Source: JAYZAP01 sp964645285 (lineage in GTDB: Bacteria > Pseudomonadota > Alphaproteobacteria > JAAXGF01). Taken from it: DNA of 64,000 nt. The first letter of the stretch is position 1, and each line of letters begins with the position of its first letter. Shown piece by piece: positions 1-8,700 of the stretch. The notes below the pieces were generated by a model. It ran no database searches and was not told the DNA's origin. It worked only from the letters and a program-made list of their open reading frames with translations. The translations under genes and the position numbers were made by a program. The stretch is taken from NCBI GenBank assembly GCA_964645285.1, contig CAZYDR010000001.1, positions 1 through 64,000 of the forward strand. Reading direction: 5' to 3'.

Positions 1-1
1 C

Positions 2-436
2 AGCTTGCTCAAAGGCGACAACCCGCTACAAATCCCGGACGACCTTCGTTGGCAGGTATTGTTGCATGACGATTTCGGAACTCGGGACCAATCCATGCCC
101 ACGTGGACGGAGTGGTTGCAAACTGCCGGATGCAATGTGGATGCCACAGCCGGTCCGCATTTTTCTCATTCCAGCACGGTCGTCGAAGCCGCGGCCTTGG
201 GTCACGGAGTGGCGCTTGTTGGCCGTGTCACGGCAGGCGATTACCTGGCAACGGGATGCCTGATCAGGCCGTTCGGACCGACGGTAACAACGCCTGTCGA
301 CTATGCCTACTATCTGGTTTGTCTCGAAGGAATGGCGGAGCGCCCCGACATTGCAGCCTTCCGCGCGTGGGCGCTAACAGAGGCTCTTCCGGACCGCGTC
401 GCGATGACCGCTAGAAGCGCCAGTCCAACCATCTGA
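2..436 (+). CDS. LysR-family transcriptional regulator, C-terminal part (cut by window start)
   Basis: Only the last ~144 residues of the effector-binding domain are present; the helix-turn-helix and the start lie upstream of the window. The stretch HSSTVVEAAALGHGVALVGR and the following 'GCLIRPFG...YYLVC' pattern are typical of the second half of the LysR substrate-binding domain, closest in style to GcvA-like members. The frame is open from base 2 and ends with TGA at 434-436. It converges on the SRAP gene with a 55-nt gap. The regulated target cannot be named, because LysR genes usually control a divergent neighbour, which would be outside the window. Confidence 0.8.
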   Translation, partial: SLLKGDNPLQIPDDLRWQVLLHDDFGTRDQSMPTWTEWLQTAGCNVDATAGPHFSHSSTVVEAAALGHGVALVGRVTAGDYLATGCLIRPFGPTVTTPVDYAYYLVCLEGMAERPDIAAFRAWALTEALPDRVAMTARSASPTI

Positions 437-491
437 CCTTCGAGCCATCGCGTTGTCGAACAGGTTCTGGCTTAGTGGGGTACTCCGCGCC

Positions 492-1181
492 TCACAGCAA
501 TAAGCCGCCGGCCGCCGGCTCGATACAGGCGGGGTCGTCGTGGCGGGTATTGTTGACGTGGCGGTCGACCGCCTGGGCGGTCAGGTCCTCATCCGGGGCG
601 GGGCGCAACAGGGCGGTGAGACTCTCGGCCGAGGGCGGCGCCGGGTCGAGCCAGGCATCACGGTCGCCGGCGCCCACGATTACCGGCATGCGGTGATGGA
701 TTGGCGCCACGGTCGCATTGGCTTCGGCGGTGATGATGGCGCAGGTCTCCAGGGGCGCTTCCACGCCGGGCGGCTGCCAGTGCTCCCAAAGTCCGGCCAT
801 GGCGAAGGGTTCGCCATCCGGGCGGGCTATGAGATAGGGCTGTTTCGAACCATCTGGCGTCTTTTGCCATTCGTAGAAGCCGTCTGCCGGGATCAGGCAG
901 CGGCGCTGGCGAAAGGCGGCGCGGAAGGCGGGCTTGTCGGCCACGGTCTCGGCCCGGGCGTTGATCATGCGGTTGCCCATGGCCGGGTCCTTGGCCCAGC
1001 CGGGCACCAGCCCCCAGCGCAGCATGACCAATTCGCGGTCATTGTCGGCATCAACGCGCAGAGCGGCGATGTCCTGGCTCGGCGCGATGTTGTAGCGCGC
1101 CGCCAGATTGGCGCGAACCTCGACACTGAACGCCTCGGCGAGTTTGTAGGCCGGTGTACGTAGTGTAAATCGGCCGCACAT
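492..1181 (-). CDS. SOS response-associated peptidase family protein (SRAP, YedK/HMCES)
   Basis: SRAP proteins crosslink through their N-terminal cysteine to abasic sites in single-stranded DNA and shield them. The protein starts MCGRFT, so Cys2 becomes N-terminal after removal of Met1. The other family residues are visible: Asn74 in 'INARAET', Glu104 in 'GFYEWQ' and the His162-His163 pair in 'IHHRMPVIV'. The length of 229 aa is normal. It starts 8 nt after the upstream TauD-like gene on the same strand, so the two are probably co-transcribed, although no functional link is evident. Confidence 0.93.
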   Translation of the reverse strand: MCGRFTLRTPAYKLAEAFSVEVRANLAARYNIAPSQDIAALRVDADNDRELVMLRWGLVPGWAKDPAMGNRMINARAETVADKPAFRAAFRQRRCLIPADGFYEWQKTPDGSKQPYLIARPDGEPFAMAGLWEHWQPPGVEAPLETCAIITAEANATVAPIHHRMPVIVGAGDRDAWLDPAPPSAESLTALLRPAPDEDLTAQAVDRHVNNTRHDDPACIEPAAGGLLL

Positions 1182-1189
1182 CGATCAAT

Positions 1190-2227
1190 CTACTGACGTC
1201 GCTCTACCATGGTTTCGCCCTGGTAGATGGTGTTAACGTCACCCCGGTCCTTGATGCCGTCGGTGCCGTAGTAGCGGCGCAGAGGCGCGGAAATAGGCCG
1301 GCCGTTGGGCACATCGAGCCACAGGCGCAGCAGGTGGCGGCGCCGATCGAGATCCTCATGATCCTCGAACTCGGTGCGCGAGTGCAGGGTCACATAGTTG
1401 TTGAAGAAAATCGCCTCGCCGGCGGCCAGGCGGAATTGCAGGAGCATATCGTCGCGGTAAGCGACTTCCTCGAAATAATCCAGGGCCGCTTTCGACTCCG
1501 ACGGCATTGGCTTATCGGATTCCTCTATGGCCATATCGATAAAACTACGCAGGTAACAGGTGCTCACCACGCCATCCTGCTCGGAGAATACCGGCACGGG
1601 ATAGGACGTGATCGGCGGCTCACCCTCGGAATCTTCGCCGCGCCAGTGGTAATGGAAACCTTCGTAGAGCGGCGCCAGATGCTCGGGATGCTCGGCATAT
1701 ATGGCGTTATGCACGGCCAGGGTGCTGACCAGGCGGCTGACGCCGCCGGACTTGGCGTCGCGCAGGCACATGAGGCCGACGATATAGTCGGAGCCCGTAT
1801 GCAGTTCGAGTTCCTTGCTTGAGCGATAGCCCCGTTCGCGCGGGTTATGGCCGGACACGTCGATAACATTGCCCATGCGGCTTTGACTGACGGCGCGGCC
1901 GAAATGGGTGCCGAGACCCCAATAGAGGATGCCCACGTCTTCTGTGCTGTAGCGATCCACCGGGAAACCCCGCACCACGACGATGCCGCGCCCTTCCATG
2001 AGGTCGTCGAAGATCGACTTCACGTCATCGGCGATGGGCGTCAGGTCGAAATCGTCGCGGGTGAAATGCTGAGCCTTGAGGCCACGTTGTTTAATGGATG
2101 CCACCGCCGCATCAAAGGCGACGATGTGGGCCGGACCAAGATCGAAGGAGAAACCGTCCTTCGATGCAAAGTCGCTGCCCTTCCAGGCTGCCGGATGGTC
2201 AATGTGGCCTTGAATCATCCCAGTCAT
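1190..2227 (-). CDS. TauD/TfdA-family Fe(II)/2-oxoglutarate dioxygenase
   Basis: A 345-residue protein with the features of the TauD/TfdA fold: an 'ELHTGSD' segment where the first iron-binding His and acidic residue are expected, and a C-terminal 'TLHSRTEFED' with the distal His followed by 'RRHLLRLWLD', whose arginine would bind 2-oxoglutarate. The spacing HTGSD is wider than the usual HxD, so the metal-ligand assignment is tentative. I place the start at ATG 2227 because GAGGG lies just upstream; a TTG at 2239 is also in frame. Substrate is unknown; no sulfonate or taurine genes are nearby. The gene lies downstream of the terminator of the iron-binding protein gene, so it needs its own promoter. 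Confidence 0.82.
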   Translation of the reverse strand: MTGMIQGHIDHPAAWKGSDFASKDGFSFDLGPAHIVAFDAAVASIKQRGLKAQHFTRDDFDLTPIADDVKSIFDDLMEGRGIVVVRGFPVDRYSTEDVGILYWGLGTHFGRAVSQSRMGNVIDVSGHNPRERGYRSSKELELHTGSDYIVGLMCLRDAKSGGVSRLVSTLAVHNAIYAEHPEHLAPLYEGFHYHWRGEDSEGEPPITSYPVPVFSEQDGVVSTCYLRSFIDMAIEESDKPMPSESKAALDYFEEVAYRDDMLLQFRLAAGEAIFFNNYVTLHSRTEFEDHEDLDRRRHLLRLWLDVPNGRPISAPLRRYYGTDGIKDRGDVNTIYQGETMVERRQ

Positions 2228-2237
2228 GTTCCCTCGC

Positions 2238-2272
2238 AAAAAAAATGCCCCGCCGCTGCCAGGCGGCGAGGC
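2238..2272 (-). terminator. Rho-independent terminator of the iron-binding protein gene
   Basis: On the minus strand a GC-rich hairpin (arms GCCTCGCCGC and GCGGCGGGGC, loop CTGGCA, one mismatch) at 2247-2272 is followed by A and then eight Ts at 2245-2238. It sits ~70 nt past the stop codon of the Fe(III)-binding protein gene and 11 nt before the TauD-like start. Confidence 0.85.
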
Positions 2273-2284
2273 TATTTAATATGA

Positions 2285-2305
2285 AAGCGCGTTCAAGCGC
2301 CACGC
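2285..2305. repeat. Copy of a short dispersed repeat (core GCGTTCAAGCGCCACGC)
   Basis: The 21 bases here recur exactly at 58322-58342, and a one-mismatch copy of the 17-base core lies at 58292-58308. Here it sits in non-coding DNA between a terminator hairpin and a 28-nt palindrome. No function is known to me. Confidence 0.7.
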
Positions 2306-2333
2306 AGTTTGATCGAACTCGTTCGATCAAACT
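2306..2333. other. Perfect 28-nt inverted repeat downstream of the iron-binding protein gene
   Basis: Twelve-base arms (AGTTTGATCGAA and its exact complement) flank the loop CTCG, nine bases past the stop codon. There is no T-run next to it; it may protect the 3' end of the mRNA or act together with the terminator at 2238-2272. Confidence 0.7.
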
Positions 2334-2342
2334 TAAAACGTC

Positions 2343-3416
2343 CTACTGCCAGCCTGCCCGATCAGCAATACGTACGGCTTCGGCATTATTCTCGCCGAGC
2401 ACCGTCAGGTTGAGATCGTCGGCCTTGAAAGTACCCCAGGTGGCGACCACGTCGGACCACGGCACGCCGGGCGTCACCGGGTATTCGTTGACCACCTCGG
2501 CATAGGTCTGTTGAGCGATGTCGCCGGCGAGGAACTCGATGAACCGGATCGCGTTGGCGACGTTGCCGGCGCTCGCCGTGACGCCTGCGCCGCTGATGTT
2601 GACATGAACCCCGTGGCCATTCTGGTCGGGCCAGAATACCGCCACCTGGGCCGCGACCGTGCGGTCGGCTTCCTTGTCGGAGGTCGCCAGACGGGCCAGG
2701 TAGTACGTGTTGGCCAGGGCCACGTCACACTCACCGGCAGCGACGGCGCGAATCTGGTCACGATCGCCGCCCTGGGGTTTGCGCGCGAAGTTGGCCACCA
2801 TACGCGTGGCCCAGACTTCAGTTTTGGCGACACCCTGGTGATCGATAAAGGCGGCCAGCATGGACTGATTGTAGATGTTGTTGGACGAGCGGACACAGAC
2901 CCGCCCGGCCCATTGCGGTCCGGCCAGGGCGGCATAGGTGGACAGCTCGGCCGACGACACCCGGTCAACGGCATACATAATCGGCCGCGCCCGCAGGGAC
3001 AGGCCAAACCAGGCCCCGGCCGGGTCGCGGTATTGGGCGGGAATGGCGGCGGTCAGGGCCGCCGTCGGCGTGACCTGCAGCAGGCCCGCCTGATTGGCCC
3101 GCACCAGACGGCCGGCGTCGGTGGTCAGCAGCACGTCGGCGGGGCTGTTGGCGCCCTCGCGCTCGAGCCGCTGAAGCAGGGCGTCGGCCTTGCCACTGAC
3201 CAGATTGACGGCAATGCCGGTCTCCGCCGTGAAAGCGTCGAGCAGCGGCTTGATCAGCACTTCCTTGCGCGCCGAATAGATGTTGACCTCGGCGGTCAGC
3301 GCGCTGGTCAGGGGGGCGAAAAACAGGGCGGCGGCAAGGCCGGCACCCGCCAGTCGTGACAATCGGCCAGCGAAACCGTTGAGGCCACGCATGGCAAAAT
3401 TCGATACACTACGCAT
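2343..3416 (-). CDS. Ferric-iron ABC transporter substrate-binding protein (FbpA/FutA/AfuA type)
   Basis: A 357-residue periplasmic binding protein: a basic N-terminus and hydrophobic stretch (about residues 20-42, 'LAGAGLAAALFFAPLTSALTA') form a signal peptide, followed by 'EVNIYSARKE' and 'FTAETGIAVNLVSGKAD', both typical of the iron-binding class. The paired tyrosines in 'ALANTYYLARL' match the iron-ligand tyrosines of the family. It would capture Fe(III) in the periplasm for an inner-membrane permease and ATPase, but neither is adjacent in this window. The start at ATG 3416 has GGAGGAG 11 nt upstream. A promoter and a palindromic operator-like site precede it, suggesting iron control. Confidence 0.9.
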   Translation of the reverse strand: MRSVSNFAMRGLNGFAGRLSRLAGAGLAAALFFAPLTSALTAEVNIYSARKEVLIKPLLDAFTAETGIAVNLVSGKADALLQRLEREGANSPADVLLTTDAGRLVRANQAGLLQVTPTAALTAAIPAQYRDPAGAWFGLSLRARPIMYAVDRVSSAELSTYAALAGPQWAGRVCVRSSNNIYNQSMLAAFIDHQGVAKTEVWATRMVANFARKPQGGDRDQIRAVAAGECDVALANTYYLARLATSDKEADRTVAAQVAVFWPDQNGHGVHVNISGAGVTASAGNVANAIRFIEFLAGDIAQQTYAEVVNEYPVTPGVPWSDVVATWGTFKADDLNLTVLGENNAEAVRIADRAGWQ

Positions 3417-3451
3417 AGTTCGGGTACTCCTCCGGGTCGATTCGTCTGCCA

Positions 3452-3477
3452 GAATTAATACGAATAAGAATAATTCG
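3452..3477 (-). promoter_or_regulatory. Putative iron-responsive operator (Fur/Irr-like palindrome)
   Basis: An AT-rich site in a GC-rich genome contains two nested inverted repeats: GAATTA/TAATTC (3452-3457 and 3471-3476) and CGAAT/ATTCG around a 7-nt centre (3461-3477). It lies between the predicted promoter and the start codon of the iron-binding protein gene, where a repressor would block transcription. The assignment to Fur or Irr is inference from context and AT-rich palindromic form. Confidence 0.5.
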
Positions 3478-3492
3478 CAATCACGTAACGTC

Positions 3493-3522
3493 TATGTAGC
3501 GCCACAAAGACTGGACAGTCAA
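3493..3522 (-). promoter_or_regulatory. Putative sigma-70 promoter of the iron-binding protein gene
   Basis: On the minus strand TTGACT (3522-3517) and TACATA (3498-3493) are separated by 18 nt, a good match to the -35/-10 consensus, about 75 nt upstream of the ATG at 3416. The rest of the 3417-3791 intergenic stretch holds the operator-like site and the rpmJ leader; I see no gene in it. Confidence 0.5.
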
Positions 3523-3791
3523 TGTGGTTTTATAGGGCTCGCTAGAATGTTTCACATACAGCTCCAACCCATTGGCAACATTTAATAGTTTTTACGGATA
3601 GCACGGCTTATGATAAATTGACCCAAGCCGAGCGACACGGTAATCAGGTATAAAGAAGTGTCTGGCTATGATAGACTGCAACCGCCAATTCTGAGGGCAT
3701 ATTCGGGCGTCCATATAGCCCGTTGACATCAAGTGGTCGGATGCGTAGGTTGCGCCCTTCCCGGCCTCACGTAAACGCAGGAATTTCAACC

Positions 3792-3917
3792 ATGAAAGTG
3801 GTGAACTCGTTCAAATCCGCCAAACGGCGCCACAAAGATTGCCGCGTGGTGCGCCGCAAGGGTCGCGTCTACGTGATCAACAAGACCAATCCCCGCTTCA
3901 AGGCGCGCCAGGGCTGA
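3792..3917 (+). CDS. rpmJ: 50S ribosomal protein L36
   Basis: A 41-residue basic protein starting [16 protein letters not shown] and ending NPRFKARQG, the zinc-ligand-poor (C-minus) form of L36 common in Proteobacteria. It joins the large ribosomal subunit. The start at ATG 3792 follows AGGAATTTCAACC. It stands alone, away from the spc operon, as is usual for this paralogue in Alphaproteobacteria. Confidence 0.95.
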   Translation: MKVVNSFKSAKRRHKDCRVVRRKGRVYVINKTNPRFKARQG

Positions 3918-3936
3918 TTTCGCGCCGCGCGATCCC

Positions 3937-4568
3937 ATGGCGGACGCGCCTCCCATAAATGCTTCCATCATGACCATGGTCTTCGACCTCGGCGGGGTTC
4001 TCATCGACTGGAATCCGCGCCATCTCTACCGCAAGCTGTTCCCCGGTGACGAGGCCGCCATGGAAGCGTTCCTCACCACCGTGGTCGACGTCGAGTGGAA
4101 CGCTCATCAGGATGCGGCCGACCCTTCGCCGAAGCAGTGGCCGAGGCCAGTGCCCGCCACCCCCAATACGCCAGCCTGATCGAAGCTTTCGACAGCCGCT
4201 GGGAGAAGATGCTGGCCGGGCCCATCCATGGCACCGTCGATCTCCTCGACAGCCTGCGTCAGCGCGCCGTGCCGCTCTACGCCCTGACCAACTGGTCCCG
4301 AGACAAGTTCCCCGTGGCCCGGGCGCGCTTTGACTTCCTTGCCTGGTTCGACGGTATCGTGGTGTCCGGCGAAGAGGGCCTGGTCAAGCCCGACCCGGCG
4401 ATCTTCCACCGCCTGACCGCGCGCCACGGCCTCAAGCCCTCGACCACCCTATTCATCGACGACTCCGAGAAGAACGTGGTGGCGGCCCGCGACCTGGGAT
4501 TCCAGACCCACCACTTCCGCTCACCCGAATCCCTGGGTGCGGCGCTTGCCGGGTATGGCCTGCTGTAG
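3937..4568 (+). pseudogene. HAD-superfamily hydrolase, broken by a frameshift
   Basis: Two overlapping frames together make one HAD hydrolase. The first frame (3937 to about 4116) gives motif I 'FDLGGVLIDWN' and runs into 'NAHQDA'; the second (from about 4116 to the TAG at 4566-4568) continues 'GRPFAEAVAEAS' and carries motif II 'LTNWS', motif III 'KPDPAIFH' and motif IV 'FIDDSEKN'. Restoring one G in the GG at 4116-4117 would join them. The intact product would be ~210 aa, normal for the YihX-like phosphatase group. Either ATG 3937 or 3970 could be the original start. The lesion is a real one-base deletion or a sequencing error. Confidence 0.8.
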
Positions 4569-4614
4569 CGCTGACGCGTTGACGGGCGTGGGGCGCTGTC
4601 CCACAATAGCGCTC

Positions 4615-6102
4615 ATGAAAATGCCCGAACCGGATCGCGACGCCCTGGCCCAGCGTGAGGCGTTGATTGGAACGTTCAGCGCCATGCTGCTCGACGGCTC
4701 TGTGATCGCCGCCGACGACGAGCTGCGAGTCTACGAGAGCGACGGCCTCACCGCCTATGGCCAGCGGCCCATGCTGGTGGTCCTGCCTGAGACCGTCGAT
4801 CAGGTCTCGCGCATCCTGGCACACTGTCACGAGCGCGGCGTCAAGGTGGTGCCCCGGGGCGCCGGTACCGGGCTATCGGGCGGCGCCCTGCCGCTCGCTG
4901 ACGGCGTCACTCTAGGTCTATCGAAGTTCAACCGCATCCTCGACGTCGATCTCGGCAACCGCTGCGTGGTTACCCAAACCGGCGTCACCAATCTCGCCAT
5001 TACCCAGGCGGTGACGGCGGACGGCTTCTACTACGCCCCCGATCCGTCAAGCCAGATTGCCTGCTCGATCGGCGGCAACGTGGCCGAGAACTCGGGCGGC
5101 GTTCATTGCCTGAAATACGGCGTCACCACCAACAACCTGCTCGGCCTCGAAATGGTGCTGATGGACGGCGAAGTGCTGCGCCTCGGCGGCAAGCACATGG
5201 ATGCGGGCGGCTATGACCTGCTCGGCGTGCTGACCGGTTCCGAGGGCCTGCTCGGGGTCATCACCGAGGTCACCGTACGCATTCTGCACGACCCGGCCTC
5301 GGCGCGGGCGCTGCTCATCGGCTTCCCGACCATCGAAGCGGCCGGCGACTGCGTCGGCCGGGTGATCGCCGCCGGCATCATTCCCGGCGGCATGGAAATC
5401 ATGGACCGCGCCGCGGTCGAGGCGGCCGAGGCATTCTGCCACGCCGGCTACCCGCTCGACGCCGGCGCCCTGCTCATCGTCGAGCTCGACGGCCCCGAAG
5501 TCGAGGTCGACTACCTGATCGACCGGGTGCGTGGCATCGCCGAGCTGTGCGGCGCCACCACGCTGCGCGCCAGCACCAGCGAGGCCGAGCGCGAGCGCTT
5601 CTGGGTCGGACGCAAGGCGGCGTTCCCGGCGGTCGGCCGCATCTCACCCGATTACTACTGCATGGACGGCACCATCCCGCGCCACCGCCTGCCCGAGGTG
5701 CTGGCGCGCATCGCCGAGCTGTCGGACAAATACGGACTGCGGGTGGCCAACGTGTTTCATGCCGGCGACGGCAACCTCCACCCGCTGATCCTCTACGACA
5801 CCAACATCCCCGGCGAGTTGGAGAAGACCGAGGAATTCGGCACCGAGATCCTCAAGCTCTGCGTCGCGGTCGGCGGCGTGCTGACCGGCGAACACGGGGT
5901 CGGCATTGAGAAGCGCGACCTCATGGGCATTATGTTCAGTGAGATCGACCTGGAACAGCAGCAGCGCCTCAAATGCGCCTTCGACCCGGACGGCCTGCTC
6001 AATCCCGGTAAAGTATTTCCGGAACTTCATCGCTGCGCCGAGCTCGGCCGCATGCATGTTCATCATGGCCAGACCGCATTCCCTGATATCCCGCGGTTCT
6101 GA
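4615..6102 (+). CDS. glcD: Glycolate oxidase FAD subunit GlcD
   Basis: GlcD oxidises glycolate (or a related 2-hydroxyacid) to glyoxylate with electrons passed to the respiratory chain through GlcE and GlcF. The FAD-binding domain shows 'VVPRGAGTGLSGGALPLADG', and the C-terminal oxidase domain ends with 'VFHAGDGNLHP' and 'GVLTGEHGVG', all standard for this family. The length of 495 aa is typical. ATG 4615 is preferred over an upstream in-frame start at 4537 that would overlap the HAD frame. The stop overlaps the glcE start (TGATG), so the two are translationally coupled. Confidence 0.95.
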   Translation: MKMPEPDRDALAQREALIGTFSAMLLDGSVIAADDELRVYESDGLTAYGQRPMLVVLPETVDQVSRILAHCHERGVKVVPRGAGTGLSGGALPLADGVTLGLSKFNRILDVDLGNRCVVTQTGVTNLAITQAVTADGFYYAPDPSSQIACSIGGNVAENSGGVHCLKYGVTTNNLLGLEMVLMDGEVLRLGGKHMDAGGYDLLGVLTGSEGLLGVITEVTVRILHDPASARALLIGFPTIEAAGDCVGRVIAAGIIPGGMEIMDRAAVEAAEAFCHAGYPLDAGALLIVELDGPEVEVDYLIDRVRGIAELCGATTLRASTSEAERERFWVGRKAAFPAVGRISPDYYCMDGTIPRHRLPEVLARIAELSDKYGLRVANVFHAGDGNLHPLILYDTNIPGELEKTEEFGTEILKLCVAVGGVLTGEHGVGIEKRDLMGIMFSEIDLEQQQRLKCAFDPDGLLNPGKVFPELHRCAELGRMHVHHGQTAFPDIPRF

Positions 6103-7316
6103 TGACGGAGCGGTTTGCACCCACGGATGCGGCCCAGGTCCTCGATGTGGTGACCTGGGCGGCGGCCGAGGAGACGGCGGTCGAGGTCATCGGCGCCGGC
6201 ACCAAGCGCACCCTGGGCCGACCGGTGCAGGCGGACCACCAGCTAAATATGTCGGGGCTCAGCGGAATTGAACTCTACGAACCGAACGAACTGGTCATGA
6301 CAGTCCGCCCGGGCACCCTCCTGACGGCCATCGAGGCCGAGATGGAAAGCCACGGTCAGCAACTGGCGTTCGAGCCGCCCGACCTCGGCCCGCTGCTCGG
6401 AAGCGATGCGGCCGGCGGCACTATCGGCGGCGTCATCGCCTGTAATTTGGCCGGGCCCCGCAGGCCCAAGGCGGGCGCGGCGCGGGATCACTTTCTCGGG
6501 GTCGAGGCGGTGACCGGGCGTGGCGAGGCCATGAAGGCCGGCGGCCGGGTGGTCAAGAACGTCACCGGCTATGATCTGTGCAAGCTGTTCGCCGGCTCCT
6601 ACGGCACCCTGGCGGCCATGACCAGCATGACCGTCAAGGTCATGCCGGCGGCGGAGAAGACCCGCACGGTACTGGTCGCCGACCTCGACGACGCCGGCGC
6701 GGACCAGGCCATGACCGCCGCTCTGACCAGCCACCACGAAGTTTCGGCGGCGGCCCACCTGCCGGCGGCGGTGGCGGCGCGCTCGGACGTGTCCTATGTG
6801 GCTGGCGCCGGCAGCGCGGTCACCGCGCTCCGCGTCGAAGGCCCGGCGCCCTCCGCTGAATACCGCTGCCAAGCGCTCCGCGATTTGCTCGGCGGCTACG
6901 GCGAAATCGAGGAGTTGCACGGCCACAACTCAGGCGCCCTGTGGCGCGAGGTCGGTGATGCGGCGCCCTTCGTCGGCCAGCCCGGCCGCGTGGTGTGGCG
7001 CGTCTCGGTGCCGCCGACCGCCGGCGCGGCGGTGGCCGCAAGCATTCTTGCCGACACCGACGGCGAGGCGTTCTACGACTGGGGCGGCGGTCTGGTCTGG
7101 CTCAGTCTGGCTGACCATAACGTCTCGACGGTGCGAGCCGCCGTGGCCGATGCCGGCGGCCACGCCACTCTAATGGTCGCCGATGCCGCCCAACGCGAGG
7201 CCATCGCCGTGTTTGAGCCCCAGGAGCCGGGCCTTGCCGCCCTCACCGCCCGAGTCAAAGACGGCTTCGATCCGCGCCGCATCCTCAACCCCGGCCGCAT
7301 GTACGAAGGCGTGTGA
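6102..7316 (+). CDS. glcE: Glycolate oxidase subunit GlcE (FAD-binding)
   Basis: The second flavin subunit of glycolate oxidase, 404 aa, with a shortened FAD-binding domain: 'VIGAGTKRTLGRPV' near residue 35, 'LGSDAAGGTIGGVIACNLAGPRR' around 110-125 and 'GRVVKNVTGYDLCKLFAGSYGTL'. It begins within the glcD stop codon and is followed 6 nt later by glcF. No transporter, malate synthase or glcC regulator lies next to the operon. Confidence 0.95.
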   Translation: MTERFAPTDAAQVLDVVTWAAAEETAVEVIGAGTKRTLGRPVQADHQLNMSGLSGIELYEPNELVMTVRPGTLLTAIEAEMESHGQQLAFEPPDLGPLLGSDAAGGTIGGVIACNLAGPRRPKAGAARDHFLGVEAVTGRGEAMKAGGRVVKNVTGYDLCKLFAGSYGTLAAMTSMTVKVMPAAEKTRTVLVADLDDAGADQAMTAALTSHHEVSAAAHLPAAVAARSDVSYVAGAGSAVTALRVEGPAPSAEYRCQALRDLLGGYGEIEELHGHNSGALWREVGDAAPFVGQPGRVVWRVSVPPTAGAAVAASILADTDGEAFYDWGGGLVWLSLADHNVSTVRAAVADAGGHATLMVADAAQREAIAVFEPQEPGLAALTARVKDGFDPRRILNPGRMYEGV

Positions 7317-7322
7317 TCGGCC

Positions 7323-8612
7323 ATGCAAACCAGCTTCACCCTGGCCCAACTGGCCGAGCCGCAGATAGCCGAAGCCGAGCGCATCCTGCGCAAGTGCGTT
7401 CACTGCGGCTTCTGCACGGCGACCTGTCCGACCTATGTGCTGCTCGGCGATGAACTCGACAGCCCGCGCGGGCGGATCATGCTGATCAAGGCCATGCTCG
7501 AGACAAGCCGGGGGCCGACCGCCAAGGTGGTGCGCCACATAGACCGTTGCCTGAGTTGTCTGTCGTGCATGACCACCTGCCCGTCGGGGGTCGATTACAT
7601 GCGTCTGGTCGACCGCGCTCGGGCCCATATCGACGATACCTTCCAGCGGCCTTGGGCAGAGACCATGCTGCGCGGCCTGCTGGCTATCGTGCTGCTGCGC
7701 CCGGCCCTGTTCCGTCTCGCTCTGCTGGCGAGCAAGGCACTGCCGCATTTTCTGTCGCGGCTGTTGCCGGGCCGCCTTGCCGGGCTGGCCGCCACGGCGC
7801 CGGCGATGGTTCCCAACCCCTCCGCCGTTGGCCCGCCCCAGACCCACAACGCCCGGGAGCCCCGCCGCCTGCGTGTCGCTCTGATGCCGGGTTGCGCCCA
7901 GCAGGTGCTGGCCCCATCGATCAATGAAGCCACGGTTCGGGTACTGACCCGCCACGGCTGCGAGGTGGTTGTGGCCAAGGGCGGTGGCTGTTGCGGCGCC
8001 CTGGTCCACCACATGGGCCATGAGGACGCCGCCCGCGACGCGGCGCGGCGCAACGTCACCGCCTGGAGCGCCGAAATCGCCAACGGCGGCCTCGACGCCA
8101 TAGTCATCAACGCCTCGGGCTGCGGCACCACGGTCAAAGACTACGGCCACCTGCTCAAGGACGACCCAAAGTGGAGCGCGGTCGCGGCGCAGATCGCCGG
8201 TTTGACCAAGGACGTGAGCGAGGTGCTGGCTGATCTCGGAATCGAGCTCGACGGCGGCGCCGAGCCCCTCGCCGTGGCCTACCACTCGGCCTGCTCCATG
8301 CAGCATGGCCAGAATATCCACCTTGAGCCCCGCCAACTGCTCAACGCGGCCGGCTTCATGGTCCGCGAGATTGCCGAGGGTCATCTCTGCTGCGGTTCCG
8401 CCGGCACCTACAATCTGCTGCAGCCGGAGCTCAGCGAACGCCTGCTGCAACGCAAGATCGCCAATGTGGAGCGCTGCGCCGCTGACGTCATCGCCACCGG
8501 CAATATCGGCTGCATGATGCAACTGGCCCGCGCCACCGAGACCCCGGTGGTCCACACGGTCGAACTGATCGACTGGGCCACCGGCGGACCCCGCCCCGTG
8601 GCGCTCGAATAA
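7323..8612 (+). CDS. glcF: Glycolate oxidase iron-sulfur subunit GlcF
   Basis: The electron-transfer subunit, 429 aa. Two [4Fe-4S] motifs are visible: Cys25-x2-Cys28-x2-Cys31-x3-Cys35 ('CVHCGFCTATCP') and 'CLSCLSCMTTCP' near residue 76. Two CCG-domain motifs follow ('GGCCGALVHHMG' and 'HLCCGSAGTYN'). It is the last gene of glcDEF, six bases after glcE. Confidence 0.96.
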   Translation: MQTSFTLAQLAEPQIAEAERILRKCVHCGFCTATCPTYVLLGDELDSPRGRIMLIKAMLETSRGPTAKVVRHIDRCLSCLSCMTTCPSGVDYMRLVDRARAHIDDTFQRPWAETMLRGLLAIVLLRPALFRLALLASKALPHFLSRLLPGRLAGLAATAPAMVPNPSAVGPPQTHNAREPRRLRVALMPGCAQQVLAPSINEATVRVLTRHGCEVVVAKGGGCCGALVHHMGHEDAARDAARRNVTAWSAEIANGGLDAIVINASGCGTTVKDYGHLLKDDPKWSAVAAQIAGLTKDVSEVLADLGIELDGGAEPLAVAYHSACSMQHGQNIHLEPRQLLNAAGFMVREIAEGHLCCGSAGTYNLLQPELSERLLQRKIANVERCAADVIATGNIGCMMQLARATETPVVHTVELIDWATGGPRPVALE

Positions 8613-8624
8613 TTATGGGGACGA

Positions 8625-8636
8625 TTGAACGCGCTT
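8625..8636. repeat. Possible partial copy of the dispersed repeat
   Basis: TTGAACGCGCTT is the exact complement of the first 12 bases of the 21-nt repeat at 2285-2305 and 58322-58342. It lies just after the glcF stop. At 12 bases it could be coincidence. Confidence 0.3.
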
Positions 8637-8700
8637 TCCAAAAAGTTCACCTCACGGCATCGTGTAGGGCGGGTGCTTGGAAGGCGGGTGGCCTCGCCCT

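Noticed and set aside
3592..3789. A 65-codon minus-strand frame upstream of rpmJ
   Set aside because: No ribosome site or family features, and it overlaps the region expected to hold the rpmJ leader.
7170..8555. A 461-codon minus-strand open frame over glcF
   Set aside because: Low-complexity translation without motifs, while glcF on the other strand has all its iron-sulfur motifs.
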